NCBI GenBank assembly: GCA_030550735.1 | Contig: JAUQOT010000020.1 | Coordinates: 1-7,831 of the forward strand | Reading direction: 5' to 3' | Length of the DNA: 7,831 nucleotides | Origin: Patescibacteria group bacterium | GTDB taxonomy: Bacteria; Patescibacteriota; Minisyncoccia; UBA6257; HR35 | Made by a program: the position numbers and the translations under genes | Notes under the pieces: generated by a model | What the model saw: the letters and a program-made list of their open reading frames with translations, nothing else | The model's database searches: none | Told to the model about the DNA's origin: nothing | Shown: positions 6,032 to 7,831 of the stretch, piece by piece | How the letters are laid out: every line of letters starts with the position of its first letter | Position numbering within the stretch: the first letter of the stretch is position 1

Positions 6032-7831
6032 TCATGTTTGTGGAAAACTATTTGTTATTCCTGTTACCCCAATATTCCTAAGAATAAAAAGAATTTCTTT
6101 ATTTATGGACCATAAATTCGCCAAAATATCAAATGCTCTTTCATCTTTTTCTAATAATCTAACTCCGTCATCGCCTATTACATTGTTTCTAAAGTGGTCT
6201 CTAAATTCAGGTATATTTCTAACTGCTGATAATATATTTTTGACAGTTTCTGCGTTTTCTTTTGTTGGCCCTCCTTTTATTAAAACTTCTACAAATGAAT
6301 CTCCCCAATCATTTATGCTTATTAAGTTAGAACGGCACAAAGCATCTAACTCTTCTTTTGTTAGTGTAGGTATAAGAGAGGATAACTTTTTTATACGTTC
6401 TTCTCTATTATCTTCTAAAATTACTTCGATAATATTTCTTTCTTTAGTATTTTTCTCAAAATAATCTTTTATTTGCGAGAGTTTATAACTTCTTTGAGCT
6501 GAATTTATTATTGCAAGTTTTTTTTCAAATTTTAAATTTTTTATTGCTTCTCTTACTCCTTCAACAACCTCTTCGTTTTTTGGAGCTTCTTCGGTAAACT
6601 CTTTATTTTTTATTAATTCTTCAACTATTTTTGTAATTTCTTCTGGTTTTTCAGCTTTGTCCAAAGGTTTAATATAATTTGATTGTAACCAACTAACAAA
6701 TTTATCTTTGTCCCTTATTGGAGCTCCTTGTCGTTTTAAAAACCCTCCGGTTTGTTCCATTCTCTTAGTTAAAGGCCTAGTGATAGAGCTTATTCCCCAT
6801 GCGTTATAGAGAAAATTGTTTCTTTTAATTTTATCGGCTAAACTTTCTAGATATTCGCCTGCACGATAATAAGCTCCTGTTCGTCGGAGAATCCAGTTAC
6901 CTATCTTTAACCCCAAAATTCCGGGCAACAAATTAGCACCTATTCCTATTCTTTCGGCCCATTTTCCAGCAACACTAATCGCTAAGTTCCAAGTAAAGAG
7001 AAACCAAACAGTCATAAAAGCAAAAGCTAACATAAAACTTGCTAAATCAACGTTTTGACTTTTAAAATTAACAACAAAATTTTGTTGAATTACTATTCCT
7101 AAAATAATGAAAATTATAATAAGTGGACCATTAATAAGCCATTTAGTTAAATTTTCTACCCATTTGTTAAACCAATCAGAAGAAATACCAGCAAAAATTG
7201 TTGGAATTATTCCTGCAAAACCACCCCTTTTTGCTTGAGGAACAGCTAAAGAAAGAATTGCTAATGGTGAAAATCCAGCTAAAATTAAAATGTAAACGTA
7301 ACGTAAGATAAAAAAAACAATTAAACCGCTCAAAATAACAATTAGAAACAAAAGAAGCCCGAGAGGTATTACTCCTTTTCCAGCCTCAGCTAAAGCATTA
7401 AGAAGAGCCCTTTGTAAGTCTTCTATTTTTCTGTTTACATATTCTTTGTATTCTTTATCTATTTCTGAGTCTAATTCTCCTGTCATCCTTCCTATCTCTT
7501 CTTCGCTCGAAGGTATTTCGCTCTTTTGTAAATCTCCTAATGCTTCCCACCAACTTCCTAATGGATTAGCACTCCAAAAAGCTGCAGCAATTCCTCTACC
7601 TAATGGCATATTAAATGTTATTCCGTGTTGGATATTAAAAGAAATATCCCAAGCTAATTTTACAAAAGCATAGGAAAAGTTAATAATTAAAGCAACTAAA
7701 AGAACATTAAAAATAATTGGAGTTGCTCCTCCCATTCCTTCTTGAAGCCATACAAAAGCAGCATACAAGGCTATAAAAACTAAAACAATATAAGCCAAAT
7801 CTCTTAAAGTTCGCCAAACTATATATCCAGG
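6032..7831 (-). CDS. TrbL/VirB6-like polytopic T4SS membrane protein (5' partial)
   Basis: The reading frame is open to the right edge (599 codons plus TGA), so the N-terminus lies outside the window. A TTG at 7798 is a poor start: residues before it (IVWRTLRDLAYIVLV) continue smoothly into the first helix and match the W..RD pattern before that helix in CPR VirB6-like proteins. Counting from the edge, membrane helices lie at about 12-29, 36-58, 154-176, 177-198, 233-251 and 263-286. A hydrophilic loop at 62-150 carries an acidic helical part. The signature DWFNKWVENLTKWLINGP (219-236) is typical of the TrbL/VirB6 channel family. From about 300 to 599 the chain is soluble, helical and charged, probably cytoplasmic, with no domain I recognise. 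VirB6/TrbL proteins form the inner-membrane channel. It is the first visible operon gene; promoter and upstream genes are out of view. Confidence 0.85.
   Translation of the reverse strand, partial: PGYIVWRTLRDLAYIVLVFIALYAAFVWLQEGMGGATPIIFNVLLVALIINFSYAFVKLAWDISFNIQHGITFNMPLGRGIAAAFWSANPLGSWWEALGDLQKSEIPSSEEEIGRMTGELDSEIDKEYKEYVNRKIEDLQRALLNALAEAGKGVIPLGLLLFLIVILSGLIVFFILRYVYILILAGFSPLAILSLAVPQAKRGGFAGIIPTIFAGISSDWFNKWVENLTKWLINGPLIIIFIILGIVIQQNFVVNFKSQNVDLASFMLAFAFMTVWFLFTWNLAISVAGKWAERIGIGANLLPGILGLKIGNWILRRTGAYYRAGEYLESLADKIKRNNFLYNAWGISSITRPLTKRMEQTGGFLKRQGAPIRDKDKFVSWLQSNYIKPLDKAEKPEEITKIVEELIKNKEFTEEAPKNEEVVEGVREAIKNLKFEKKLAIINSAQRSYKLSQIKDYFEKNTKERNIIEVILEDNREERIKKLSSLIPTLTKEELDALCRSNLISINDWGDSFVEVLIKGGPTKENAETVKNILSAVRNIPEFRDHFRNNVIGDDGVRLLEKDERAFDILANLWSINKEILFILRNIGVTGITNSFPQT

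Noticed and set aside
6032..6034. Possible alternative genetic code (UGA as Gly or Trp, as in some CPR lineages).
   Set aside because: TGA sits at natural ends of two genes (6032 and 4178), the second in an ATGA overlap, and no frame needs UGA read-through.
6105..6464. Plus-strand frame of 119 codons opposite the VirB6-like C-terminal region.
   Set aside because: The opposite strand carries a continuous gene with family signatures. The plus-strand product is Ser/Phe/Leu-rich and has no domain features.
7446..7673. Plus-strand 75-codon frame opposite the VirB6-like membrane region.
   Set aside because: It is antisense to the conserved channel-protein frame and has no independent evidence.

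Overview
The window is AT-rich (GC roughly 30% by eye), lysine/isoleucine-rich in its proteins, and uses the standard bacterial code: TAA, TAG and TGA all end genes here, with TGA ending two of them. Gene content and protein signatures point to a Candidate Phyla Radiation (Patescibacteria) bacterium, probably of the Parcubacteria/Microgenomates type. The evidence is a type IV secretion (T4SS) block made of a TrbL/VirB6-like channel protein, a PrgI-family protein and a VirB4 ATPase split over two genes, followed by a VirB2-like pilin segment of the kind common in those genomes. The phylum call is inference from family resemblance; no marker gene is present.

Layout. Positions 5-77 (+ strand) hold a complete tRNA-Arg(TCG). 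Positions 78-209 are AT-rich and non-coding. From 210 to the right edge the minus strand carries one tightly packed operon of seven genes, transcribed right to left: (1) TrbL/VirB6-like polytopic membrane protein, open at the right edge and so 5'-partial; (2) an acidic helical protein of unknown function; (3) PrgI-family (VirB3-like) protein; (4) VirB4/TraC N-terminal domain protein; (5) VirB4 ATPase; (6) a membrane protein joined to a signal-peptide-like helix and extracytoplasmic beta-rich (PKD/Ig-like) domains; (7) a two-helix VirB2-like pilin segment fused to a C39-like cysteine peptidase domain. Junctions are 28 bp, 17 bp, 0 bp, ATGA overlap, 4 bp and TAATG overlap, so the genes are very likely co-transcribed and partly translationally coupled.

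How the parts fit. Genes 1 and 3-5 form the inner-membrane core and motor of a T4SS lacking outer-membrane components, as in Gram-positive and CPR systems. Genes 6 and 7 place domains outside the membrane. Gene 7 is the most striking: a pilin-type membrane anchor carrying an apparently intact papain-like active site (Gln146, Cys166, His259, Asp285) plus eight other cysteines. A wall hydrolase, a surface protease or a secreted effector/tip protein would all fit. No relaxase, VirD4 coupling protein, integrase or second att-like repeat is visible, so the window does not show whether this is a conjugative element, a DNA-uptake machine or a host-attachment device.
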